From Fasciolopsis buskii (lineage: Eukaryota; Platyhelminthes; Trematoda; Plagiorchiida; Fasciolidae): a DNA stretch of 64,000 nt. Positions 1 through 10,270 of the stretch are shown here, in pieces. The notes below the pieces were generated by a model. That model ran no database searches, was not told the origin of the DNA, and saw nothing but the letters and a program-made list of their open reading frames with translations. Position numbers and translations under genes: made by a program. Positions within the stretch are counted from its first letter, which is position 1, and each line of letters starts with the position of its first letter. The DNA lies in contig LUCM01008308.1 in assembly GCA_008360955.1 (NCBI GenBank), forward strand, positions 162,063 through 226,062, read 5' to 3'.

Positions 1-114
1 ATACAATACAATACAACACAATACTACAATACAATACAATACAATACAATACAATACAATACAATACAATACAATACAATACAATAAAATACAATACAAT
101 ACAATACAATACAA
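1..114. repeat. (ATACA)n pentanucleotide microsatellite
   Basis: The window opens inside an array of the five-base unit ATACA (equivalently ACAAT), about 22 units with a few interruptions (ACACA, ACTACA, AAAAT). It ends at about position 114. The left end is cut by the window edge, so its true length is unknown. Confidence 0.95.
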
Positions 115-125
115 ACAGACCTTAC

Positions 126-208
126 GCATTTCCGTGGTTATAGCAAACGCCGACTATTGGTTGCCTATTTCCTGCTAATCGCTCATCTAGTATTACTGAT
201 ATTGCAAC
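126..208 (-). CDS. Candidate internal coding exon (unrecognised protein)
   Basis: Read on the minus strand this 83-base segment is bounded by a pyrimidine-rich acceptor (ATTTTTAG just above position 208) and a GTAAGG donor just below 126. It is open in one frame for 27 codons plus two bases, and the translation is protein-like (begins VAISVILDERLAGN, contains VGVCYNHGN). I do not recognise the family. It could be an exon of a minus-strand gene continuing off the left edge, or a chance open stretch. No phase-compatible partner was established with the other minus-strand candidates. Confidence 0.2.
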
Positions 209-418
209 CTAAAAATTTGAAGGTCCCTTGTTTGGAACCTACCACCGGGAAAAAAGGAAGGAAATTACAATGAACAGATCGTTCACCGATTGGACTGTGC
301 GCGTGTACAGACATTGAGCGTGTTATCGATACTTATAAATGGATACCACTTACAAATGTTTGTCACGTGACAAAACTGATCATCCAGGTGCTAAATCCGT
401 TGGCTTAGCTGCAGGTAT

Positions 419-439
419 GTGTGTGTGTGTGTGTGTGTG
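419..439. repeat. (GT)n microsatellite
   Basis: About ten GT units directly follow a GTATGT sequence. Confidence 0.9.
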
Positions 440-537
440 GTTTCTGTATGCACCTCTCAGTGCCCAAATATACTTACTTAAGATTGAACGTCCGTAAATC
501 TCCTACAACATTGTTTTTCAATACAGTATGCGTGTTT

Positions 538-812
538 TCAGGTGGGTTTACATTCGGAAACTTGGGCCCCTATGGAAGAGTCTTGGTTCAAGGAACCTTC
601 TTTACTCCCTAGAATGTCAAACGACATTTCTGATGATAGTTTATATTCCTTATCTCTTCTCCAGAGAAGGAGCGTCATCTCCTTTATTCTCTTAGTCCGT
701 GAGTCAATCTGCTTGAACTTCTTCCTTCGATCTTTGATATGTCGGCAACGCATTACATAAGCATTATTATTTTTTTCATTCCATTGGCCCACCAGATGTT
801 CTCTCCTTTGAA
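538..812 (-). CDS. Candidate 3'-terminal exon, basic/charged tail (unrecognised)
   Basis: On the minus strand one frame is open for about 90 codons, from an AG at 813-814 to a TGA at 538-540. The translation is rich in Lys, Arg and Glu with a coiled-coil-like stretch (IKDRRKKFKQIDSRTKRIKE) and ends SECKPT. The acceptor choice is ambiguous: AG before TTCAAAGG, or AG before GAGAGAAC a few bases later. No domain is recognised. An opposite-strand frame of 72 codons also exists here. Open frames of this size are common by chance in this window, so this is only a candidate, perhaps the cytoplasmic tail of the same hypothetical gene as 4218-4305. Confidence 0.2.
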
Positions 813-3800
813 CTGATCATTTCTGAAAAATGACAATGTTCTTATTGTTAGACGGTCAGATCTATTATCGTCCAAAACCACACCGACGAGCGCGTAGGAA
901 ACTGGAAGCCAGTGATCCAACCTAGGCCACGCACACTATCCTAAAGCCGGCGCAAAATCAAGGCCGATGGTCATTATCAGCCAATGGAACGAAATCGACC
1001 TATTCACACGAGTTAGTTCATCTGCCTTAAAAGCTGGGATTAGTTTCCCTAAACCACAGAATGGGAAACGCAATAACTTCTTCCGTGTATAAGTATGGAC
1101 ATCCTTAATGATCTAACGCTTTATTGGGGAGAGGGTATCTTTTAGCACCCATGGTGATGGAGAAAAGAAAACTACCAACATATAACAAGTGGAAATATAA
1201 GACCATGGCTGTTTGTGTTGGCATCTTTAATTCAATTTCCTTTCGACTAATAGATATTTCAAATTACATTTTGTCATTATTGACTGAACCACATTTTGTG
1301 AATTCCTGTTTCAGAAAAGTCGCCTGTCATCAACAACTTAACTGCACTTTCACTAGTATCATAAACGTAATCCAAATCCCATTGTGACTTTCTAGTCAAA
1401 TGACTTCTAATCCTGTGATCTTTATCAGGGTTGACAAAGATTGGTGAATCGTGATTAGTTAACAAACGCAAGTATGAGAAGCTCAAACGGATCCTCTGGC
1501 TTTCCTCTACTGAGACCGAGAAACGAAAAAATCATAATTCACTGATTGAAAGTTTGCAGGAAAGTTTATTTTGATGCCGTGAAACTCAGCAAAATTCTTC
1601 GTGTTTAATTTGACTGGATGTAACGTGACATGAGAAAATGAATGACCCCTAAAGTAATATGTATAACCAAGCTCCCTCGAACGATCTACATGGGAAACAC
1701 TGATGGCGGATAAACGAAGAAAAACACAAATGCGACGCCTGGAGAATTGATGTTCGGTCAAACTTTTCCCACTGAACTGAGTATCTCCCTTCAGCCCACG
1801 ATTCCGATTGGGTGTGCAATTATAGACGGCGCCTGTAATCTTTTCGGAACAAGGAGTGTGCATAGAATTTCTTTTCTGGTCTACCGGTGGCTAGAGTCAA
1901 ATGCAAAAGTCGACTAAATAAAAAAATATTGCCTACATCATCCCATCAGTTTCGGTGGCAACAATAGATTTCCCAAGCCCATGTGCTAAAAAATGGACGA
2001 AAACCGGGAGTATGGATGATCTATAATGTTGACATTGAACATTAACTTGGTGTATTCGAGCCAAATGAACGAAAAGACGAAGTGAACATAATCGAAAAGA
2101 ATAAGCCCACCTGGGCGAAAATGTCTGTTTTCTACTAGACCTCATGATTTTGCGGGGAAATGAAATTATGTCGCATGAGACTGGAACTAGACGGCAAAAT
2201 TAGTGGATGAATGGCGTACTTCGTATATTCAAGTGATTAATCTTCTGTAATAGTATTTGGCCTAATTCGAATAGTAATGCTCAGTCAGGAAGCGTCAGAA
2301 ACTGTGCGCCTTGGTGGACTGTGGATTCACTTTGGTCAGCCTTCACAGATGTGCAACACTAAGACAGATCAAACTTTAGTAGTCCAGTGATATTTTTCGC
2401 CAATAAAGTCTGACGCTTCTGGTGAAAATGAAGCGCGCTGCAGAAGAAGAAAATGTCGAAAAACGCCGGTTTTTCTTTATCGTGTTAATTTACCTATTTT
2501 CCTATCCATGCTCCGTACATTAGGTTTACAGCTCGATCAGTGAATGTATCGGTAAGACCAGAATAAGTGAGACAGGACAATTGTCTGGAGTAGCGGATAG
2601 CGTAGAGATAATCTAATTAAAATGTAAACGATAGTGAATAAGCCAGATTTTTATCTTATGCTCTGTTGTAGCATAATTGGTTTCAAGTGACCGGGTAAAC
2701 GATTTTGAAGTCATTTTAATTTCCGTTTTCGGTAAAATATTTCTAGTAGAATGAAAAATTATCAGAAGGAGAAGAGACAGGAGGACTGTGTGGCCCCAAG
2801 GTCCCGGATCAGAATGGCACGGTTTCAATTATTACCCCTCAAAAATAAATCCAGCCAAATTAACTTGAATTTCGCAATTATTGCCACACAATTGATGTTG
2901 CTCTAGTTTTGAGCTCATTCAATCAGGATTCTCCCGGAATGACACTGTCGCCTAGATTGAATATGCGAAAATAAAGTATACAAAAATAGGTTGCTCAGGA
3001 ATAAAAACGTAAAATATTAATAAGGTGAAAAACATGACTAACGTTGATTCAAATAGATAGTTGAAGTTTATTTCGGTTATTTCTAAATTTTGCCTAACCA
3101 AATCCGTCATTCCGGATATTCAGAAGTCATACTATGAAACAACTCCAAATCCGGAAACTGGTCAACGTCATATGAATAGCGTACAAAAAAGAGGCTATCC
3201 AGTCACTGATATCAAACAGCTGTCATTTGTATTCTAATTTCGTGACAGTAGTCCAGTGCGGGAGAATATCAAAAACTTTTTCTGCCCACTTTGTGACCAC
3301 ATTATTTTGACCACACTATCCGGGTCATAAATACTTGGGACAGCCACGTACAGTCAACAGTTAGTGTACATTTAAGATTCAAATATGTTATCCAGTTCCA
3401 CTGCTGTGTTGGTATTGACAAACTATTGTTTCTCAGCCGTCAAAGGACAAAGAAAACCTTTCTGATGCAGCTTTCTAATTTATTCCTAATTTGTTCCACA
3501 GAGGAACTGGAACCATCTCCAGGAAGATCTTTTTAATACTCCAGCTCAAAGTTGTTTACCCTCTTGAGCTGAATCCACCGAATTCATTAACAGAGATATT
3601 TAGATGAAGTGGAGAAATTTTAGGTGTTTGTTCCGAATAATAAATCAGCAAAATAATATTGATGCTTATTGAGACATCGGATAAACTCGCCGTCTTGACA
3701 TTGTCAGTGTCTTAAATTTTTTATGACTCAGCAAGTGATACAAAGATTAAAAAGATGCAGCGTCCAGTGGACGAAATAACCACGAAACAAACTGTACGCC

Positions 3801-4217
3801 CCTTAGCCCCTTGCTCTCCACCGAGAGAATGCACCCCACTCACCCCTCTCCAAATGTCACTGTTGAAGTGAATCAAAAGATCCATCGAGGTTCGCCTGTT
3901 TATTTGTCGTAGGCTCCTTTATTTGTCGTATTAGGCTGCGGGTTCTGCTGCCATCTTATTTTGTTCGGTTGCCTATGATCTTGGGATGACAGGTTGTCAT
4001 ACTTCACCCCAAAGCGCTCGTTCACCGACCGTTCCAGGTTCTTGTTCATTTTTCTCTCATCTAGATCAAGCTTACTCATGTTTTACGATGGCACATTTCC
4101 AGTAGAGTAGTTCCAATTTGGTATCCACCGTCGTCACGATAAAGCGGTGAGTCACAGACCACTGTTATGACCTAGTATAAAAAAGGAACACGACTCGTAC
4201 AAGCGAAATAGTCTCAC
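813..4217. other. Non-coding or undetermined stretch
   Basis: I see no supportable gene here. The longest open frame (118 codons, minus strand, 1507-1863) has no recognisable domain and no convincing splice context. A short direct repeat of TTATTTGTCGTA lies near 3898-3930. Confidence 0.5.
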
Positions 4218-4305
4218 CTAACTACGAACACGAATGTGACAATGAAAGCCAGAAAGAGCCCTTTGATGAAGTTGGTTTGGATTATACGTTTACAGTAACA
4301 TGGAA
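4218..4305 (-). CDS. Candidate exon encoding a membrane-spanning segment
   Basis: This 88-base minus-strand segment has a strong acceptor (a run of seven T followed by AG) and a strong GTGAGA donor. Between them one frame is open for 28 codons, with two leading and two trailing bases. The translation runs from PCYCKRIIQTNF to a hydrophobic helix (GLFLAFIVTFVFVV) long enough to cross a membrane. No ATG is present, so it would be internal. The family is not recognised. A multi-exon membrane-protein gene on the minus strand is one reading; chance is the alternative. Confidence 0.22.
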
Positions 4306-6710
4306 CTAAAAAAAGCTACTGTCATCTCAGTAATTTCTATATCACAGTATTTAATAGGTTCAACAGCGGAAACCAGCACTTAAATCATAATAATGCAGTG
4401 AAATGTTGACACTCGCCTATAGTCGCCCTTTACGTGGATTGACACAACTCATCAGTATGTGAGCAGCATGCATATCTGCAATCTATTTGGTCGCAATAAA
4501 TGTTCCTTTTTGCACAGCTGTATGTGCCATTAAATTCCTCCCATACAGACACCCACACACACCTCACTCGTTAAATAAATAAAAGCATTTTTCATTGCCT
4601 AATTCATTGCCTAAACAAGGGTAATTGTGGAAAACAGAATTGACATCAAGCGCTCACCTTTGGGGGACCGCAAGGGAAATGTCGGGAATTCACAAAATTC
4701 ACCCTTTCATTAGCCGTTTATTTTTATCACAATTTCGGTTTGCGAATATTGATAATAGGTCAGTAAACTACCGATCACAATCTATGCCGTTCCGTTTGTC
4801 AACTTGATGATTGGATAGGGTTCGGTCGAATTAGATCACTGGAACAGGGGACATAGTTGGCTCGAAATCAACGGAACTGGATAACCCGAACTTCGTGAAT
4901 TCGAGGATAATGGGAAGAGTTTTGCATGAGTTTAACGGAAAACAGGGACAAAGTGTCTCCTCACAAGCGACGTAAGCAACGATTACTTATGACGGGGCAT
5001 TTCGCATGTGGATAACCTAGAAGTCGAAATGCACACTTTGCAAGTGAGTTAAAATGGATGAAGATGAATAATTTGCTTGAAACTGGCAAGAAATTTCCAC
5101 ATTTATTTCATAACGGTATTTATCCAAAGGAGTTGACAAATATGAATTCTCTCCAACTCGATTTCATTCTGTACGGTTCGGTGTAATTTCTAACGAGTTC
5201 CAACCCCGTTAATTCTGCGCAATGGAAACACTAGCAGGTGTGGTATATATCTTGACTCCGCATCAGTGCTCTCAGCTATTAACCAGGACTAATGTGATGC
5301 TTACGACAAATACGATATAATCATCTGTGCTACTGATCCTGATCAAACCAAGCAGTAATTATTTTTCATAACATTCCAAAATAATTGGTGTGAACTTCTT
5401 GCTTCCCAAACTGCGATGGTGTGCGACATGATTTTCGCATTTGCACGCATCACAAGCTCAAATTTAGGGGGCAACTGTGTGACTAATCCTAACAAATCCC
5501 ACGGGATCTGCTGATGCACTGATGGACCTTTTCAATAACATTATAAGTGGATTCCGTTAGATCGGACTAATCCGGACGGATGGTACTAAGCTTCGGAGTT
5601 AATTTAGACTGGTATATTCTGTATTCTGTTGTTACGTGTCGTCCAATGATATGATAAAGTTCAGCTAGTCAGAACGTGGATCTCGCATGAGCGGTCTGGG
5701 AAGAACAATATAACACGACCGAACAAAGTATGGTGACTGACTCGTTTTGCATGTGAACCGTCGACTTGCTCTCTTGCCACAATAGCACGACAATGGTGGC
5801 ACCTGAAATTATTTAGCTGGATCACCCCGATTTCACTGATGACCTGTTCGTGGTCCCTACCAATCTCAGAATGCACCGAAAATGTGGCCGCATTGTACTT
5901 CTTTCTTTATTCGTCCAACCTTCCTTGCGATTACCGGAAAATCTCGTAAACAGAAATGTCTCTGTGGTAACCATTACCTATTGACCAAGACCAAAACGCA
6001 TTTAGCGGACAGTAAAAGAGGAGTAACCACTGTTTCCCTTAGGTTTATCGGTTAGTTCCGTGTTACCACGTTGAATTACTTCACCAGTTAGTCAATGTAG
6101 GAGTAGTGGGGACTACCTCATCATATTCATTTTTCTGGTCAAAGATCAACGCAACTCTGATGACATCACACTGATTACGTCGGTCGATAAACTGAGCGAT
6201 CATTGAGTATTAATCATAGAAAACTAATGTAGATGTTTTGATTTTGAGCAAAATCAAACGCATTTGTCTGTTCAATTTGGCTTTTCTCATTAGACTTAGT
6301 GGGAGCAGGCGATAGCAGCCAAGAGACCAAATCGATTGAAGATATCTGGGACTAGATGGAATAGAAGACTTAGCCCGCTTCTTGTTTAGACAATATACAT
6401 CTTCAGTCTAGAGTACATCATAGCCAGTATCTATCAATTTGCACATCATAACTGATACAAATCAAAACAACACTGAAATGCTTCGTGAAGTTAGTAGATC
6501 AAGCCTGATTTGCCAGTCCGAATCTGATCGACTGGATACTATTTCAGTTGGAACCACCCTGACATTAGCAGTGGGGAAAAAGGTTTTCAATTTGGAAAGA
6601 TAGATGGCTTTGGGGCTTCTACAACAGTAAATGGAGTGAGTTCGACAGTCATATCTAGTTATCTTTCCATTTTACTCATTAGTTTCCCGATATGCTTAGA
6701 TCATACAGCG
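4306..6710. other. Undetermined intergenic or intronic stretch
   Basis: No recognisable coding, RNA or repeat feature was seen. A GTGAGT donor-like site at about 5044 has no supporting upstream exon. Confidence 0.4.
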
Positions 6711-7436
6711 GGAAAGCTAAGGTAGAAACCTTCAGTGACGAACGTTTTTTCAACGATTCTGAATATGTTTTCAGATCAGGTTGGGAGTTTTCGGGGTTTT
6801 ATCACCATTGAGCATGGAGTTTAGATCACAAAAGTTTAATCACCAGCCGAGGTGAACTCATCACTGAGTAAGCATTGACCACTCTGTTCAGTTGGATTTA
6901 TAGTAGTGTTGCCACTGGTTCGTTCTTGACCCCAGATTAGGTCCACCCTGCCTGTTGCTGTGGTTCGACCTTGAATTAGCAATGTTACTAGTTTTAGCAA
7001 CGGTACTAAGTTTGACGATGTTATTAAATTTAGTAATGTGGTTGTGATCCAACTTTCAACTGCGAATGATGTTAGATGTTTTAGTCTGGAAATAGCTGCT
7101 GCTGCATCAGCCTCCAAAAATTGGACACTAACCATTCCATATATGTCTTGCGCTTTAGTAGACTGGAAATTTGGTCCAGTTCCAAGTGCTTGATGATGGA
7201 ATTTTTCGACGAGTGCCAAGTTTCTAGAAACTCTTTTGAATTTCTTGTGGGTGAACACAGAGTGGTCATTGCCTACGCACTGATGTTTTCACCTCGGTTG
7301 ATGATTAAACGTTTGCGATTTAAAAGCCAAGCTCAGCGCTCACAAACCCCCTGAAAACTCCCAACCTGATCTAAAAAAACAAATATTCAGGATCGTTGAA
7401 AAAACGTCAGGCACTGAAGATTTCTACTCTAGCTTT
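6711..7436. repeat. Long inverted repeat with ~180-bp diverged arms
   Basis: The left arm (about 6711-6888) and the right arm (about 7256-7436) are reverse complements at roughly 75-80 percent by eye. They share GACGTTTTTTCAACGAT-like and GATCAGGTTGGGAGTTTTC blocks and an AATCA-CAACCGAGGTGA block in the same order. A spacer of about 365 bases separates them. This could be a fold-back or MITE-like element, or two copies of an interspersed repeat inserted head to head. Open frames in either strand across it are not recognisable. Confidence 0.75.
6981..7034. repeat. Degenerate 18-bp minisatellite, three units
   Basis: Three consecutive 18-base units (starting 6981, 6999 and 7017) share the pattern [AG]A[TC]G[GT]TA[CT]TA-[GA]-TTT-[AG]. 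A fourth, partial unit follows at 7035. The array sits in the spacer of the inverted repeat. Confidence 0.6.
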
Positions 7437-8663
7437 CTCACCAAAGCTTAACAGGTCAATTTCACATACAGTGACTAACCGAAAATATTGAGGCTGAGAA
7501 GTGCCGAATCTGACGGAGCAGTTACACGCCCAAATTTACACTCCGTAGTTCAGTTAGGGAGGTATACGCAGACGAGGTCAGCGAACGGGGACTTGCCGAA
7601 TTTTCCGTCCCCGAGACTCCTCTGACTGGGTGTGGTTGGCACGGAGCTTATATGGTCCATTCTTCTCTGAGGCGGATAATTACACGACAGGTCCACCCGG
7701 ATTGGTTCATTGCGTGGGCCGGATGACTGATACCGTAGCTTCGAACTCTCTGAATCAGACGATGACCCCGACCTGTATGGAATGAAGCATGGTAGACATA
7801 GAAAATGTGATGTTTATCTGGTGCAACGGAAGTTGGTCCAAAAAGTGACCGCATTAGCCAGGTTTCAAAGTGGCGTATGTGTTGTGGTTGAGGGCTGTAA
7901 ATGGCATCATTGGTTGCCAAACGCCTGGCAACATCCGGGTTGATGGGAAGCAAACAGAGCGTTAGAGGTGACACAAGAACAAAATGCTGTATTTCATTTG
8001 CCCGAATCTATCAGGGGCTAGAAGAGTGGAATAGCACTGTTGGACCGAAATAACCTCACTGCAGTGTAGCTACACATTGATTTAAGAAAATGGACTTAGC
8101 GGCAAGGCATGAACACGCCTAACGAACGTTTTCACTCAACAAATCACATAGGTTCCCGGAGAGCAGACCGATTTCTTTTGTGTTAATTATGTGGTCAAAA
8201 ATATGATTCATAGACCTCGGTGTTTTGCAAAATAAACTTAACGGGCTCCGGACACAGAACGTTTGGTTTGCATCAACGCATTTAGTGTAATATAATAAAA
8301 TCTAGTTACCGGAGGGATCATGAAAAGCTTTCCTTTGCCCGTTGTTTCTTTGCAAGATGTCTTTTCAAAGCAGGTTTCCATGATCGCTCGAAATTTTGCT
8401 GCCATGAATCATTTGTGTATGTTCGTGTGCTTTGAACGGAACTACTGGACGTATTGGAAAAGCAGTATAGGAAACAACTGAAATTATGACATCCCATAAT
8501 CCTAGCAAAAATATGAATGCTGAAAAGATCGGGACGTGCATTCCAGATCCAAAAAGGTTGAAAAGATTTTAACAATTATACGGTTCCGTTACAGGAGGGT
8601 GGTTCTTCTTGTTAAGAAAGTTTAGTAACCGGCGAGCCTGATGTTTGCATTGTAAACGTTTAC
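7437..8663. other. Undetermined stretch with a 108-codon minus-strand frame
   Basis: The minus-strand frame 7648-7974 (stop at 7648) is the only long frame. It has no recognisable domain, and the local sequence is GC-richer than its surroundings, so a repeat is as likely as a gene. A second minus frame, 8318-8575, ends in a basic tail (RHLAKKQRAKESFS) behind a possible acceptor but cannot be linked by phase to 8664-8806. Confidence 0.3.
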
Positions 8664-8806
8664 TCGGCTGCTGGTCGTGTCATCGTCAGTGTCTAGGAAA
8701 CGATCTCTTCGCTCATATTTATGCTGCTCCAGACTTGACTTTGACCTCCTGAATAAGTCTGTGACATTTGCTGGAACAGAAAACTTGACGGGGATGCTTG
8801 ACCGAC
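8664..8806 (-). CDS. Candidate internal exon, charged cytoplasmic-type segment
   Basis: This 143-base minus-strand segment follows a good acceptor (CTGTTTCTGTACTTCCAAG just above 8806). It is open for 47 codons and can end at a GTAAAC donor just below 8664. The translation is varied and charged: it begins RSSIPVKFSVPANV, continues TDLFRRSKSSLEQHKYERRD and contains an acidic LDTDDDTT. If the donor is not used, the frame continues to a stop at 8622. I do not recognise the family. Coding is favoured by composition plus splice sites, but no partner exon has been proven. Confidence 0.28.
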
Positions 8807-9534
8807 CTTGGAAGTACAGAAACAGTAAGATTAATATAAGCCGACGCTCAATTAGCGTACCAGCCAGTATCAACATTTGCACAACCAAACCGATAAGGCA
8901 GTCCATGTCCGTGTTACTAATATTAATAATGTGATTTTGGAAGATTCTAGGGCTAGAATACTTGCTAAATTTAGTACGGTGATCTAAAAAGTTCCCACTT
9001 GATGTAGATTTTGGAAATTTGAAACTAACCTTTTCATTCACTCCTGACTTCATAAATCTGTAGTTTTATTCACCATCAACGAGGTAATCAAGGACCCCAC
9101 AAGAAGTCTTACCCATGTCAGCGTCAAACTTTGAAACGGGGGTAGAAGTGCGACCTAGTTTATGCAGAGGACCTTGTGTGCTTGTTCGAATGCAGGGAAC
9201 ACGCGTAACTTGCATCATTTCCCTTTTTTCGGAATTATGTCAAAGCCATTCGAAAATGCTGTCTGGTTAGTTTATTGAAACCTCGCTTCCATAGATCTGA
9301 AAAGTGATTCATCTTAAATGTGTACATTTAGGCTTGCTTACTGTGAAGTATTATGATTTAAAGTATATTGCTCTATTTTCTAATTGCAGATGTGCTCTCG
9401 TGATATCTTTTGAAATATAATCATCCCCTTATCCTATTCCGAATATTTTTGAAAAAATCGGAATAATATTGACATAATTCCAAATTAATGCGGGAAATGG
9501 TATGGGCAGATTGGTAGGAGCCTGTCTGCGTTCG
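8807..9534. other. Undetermined non-coding stretch
   Basis: I see nothing specific here. The hydrophobic minus frame above 8806 is most simply intron if the acceptor there is used. Confidence 0.4.
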
Positions 9535-10270
9535 TTGTGTTTTGCATCTCCACACAGTAAAGGGCTGTTGCCGACTGGATGAGAGCAGTACCGAACTTGA
9601 TGATCCACTAGGGGTATTTAACAGGTGTCCACCGTTTCAGTTACTTTGCCGGCTGCATGATTAGGGATGTTCGTAGCTGGTTAGCATATGTGAACACGCG
9701 TATATCCAAGGTTCGAGCGGCCTCTGATGGACTGAAACACTTTTGAGACTGGCTCGATATTTCCCAAACGCTGGAAGGTGGTGTGTACCTTGCCATAGTG
9801 AGCTCAATTTTGTTGCACAACGGCCAGACATATTTCGTGGGCTGAAGGTCCTCGTCCCTTGTGTTGGTTCGACCACTGATTGTGTGTGGTATCGTTAAAA
9901 CTAGACGGAGCGACCGAGTGAGCAATGTGTGGGTTAGGAATCAAGTTTTGGGCACTGGTTCAGAAGATAACCTATCACAGTTTATCACCTATAGTAGAAT
10001 TCATTGGTTGGACTACGTGTTGCTCAAGGCCAACACTCGTCCACCACACCGTGCCCTATTTTACTTTCTTACTACGAAACGGAAGATACCATGTGGATGT
10101 GAACAGATGACGTGGGGACGTGGAATGAGAGAATGTACAGCAAACTCAGATAGGTGTCGCACATCTTTGCATTTGGGGTCCGAAATACGCGCCAACCAAT
10201 TGACGGGAGACAATGCTAGATGTGTAAACGAACTGAGAACAGTGACGATCGTGCTTTAATTTTCTATTCA
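9535..10270 (+). pseudogene. Decayed non-LTR retrotransposon, RT C-terminus and tail
   Basis: Plus-strand translation, jumping between frames, follows the C-terminal half of an RTE/CR1-type endonuclease-reverse transcriptase in order. First comes a DW..AVPNLMI block near 9575, then LTGVHRFSYFAG at about 9620. Next are TRISKVRAASDGLKH at about 9690, VYLAIVSSILLHNGQTY near 9790, and RVSNVWVRNQVLGTGSE from about 9915. The distal part reads IHWLDYVLL and then MTWGRGMRECTANSDR near 10105. Such blocks are typical of fluke retroelements. Several frameshifts and stops show the copy is dead, and the N-terminal endonuclease and catalytic YADD region are missing. The minus-strand open frames here (9641-9925, 9661-9876) are shadows. 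Confidence 0.75.

Noticed and set aside
4057..4150. GTGAGT donor at about 4148 on the plus strand
   Set aside because: All three upstream frames are closed by stops before any plausible acceptor.
9641..9925. 94-codon minus-strand frame
   Set aside because: The opposite strand carries ordered reverse-transcriptase blocks, so this frame is the shadow of a dead retrotransposon.
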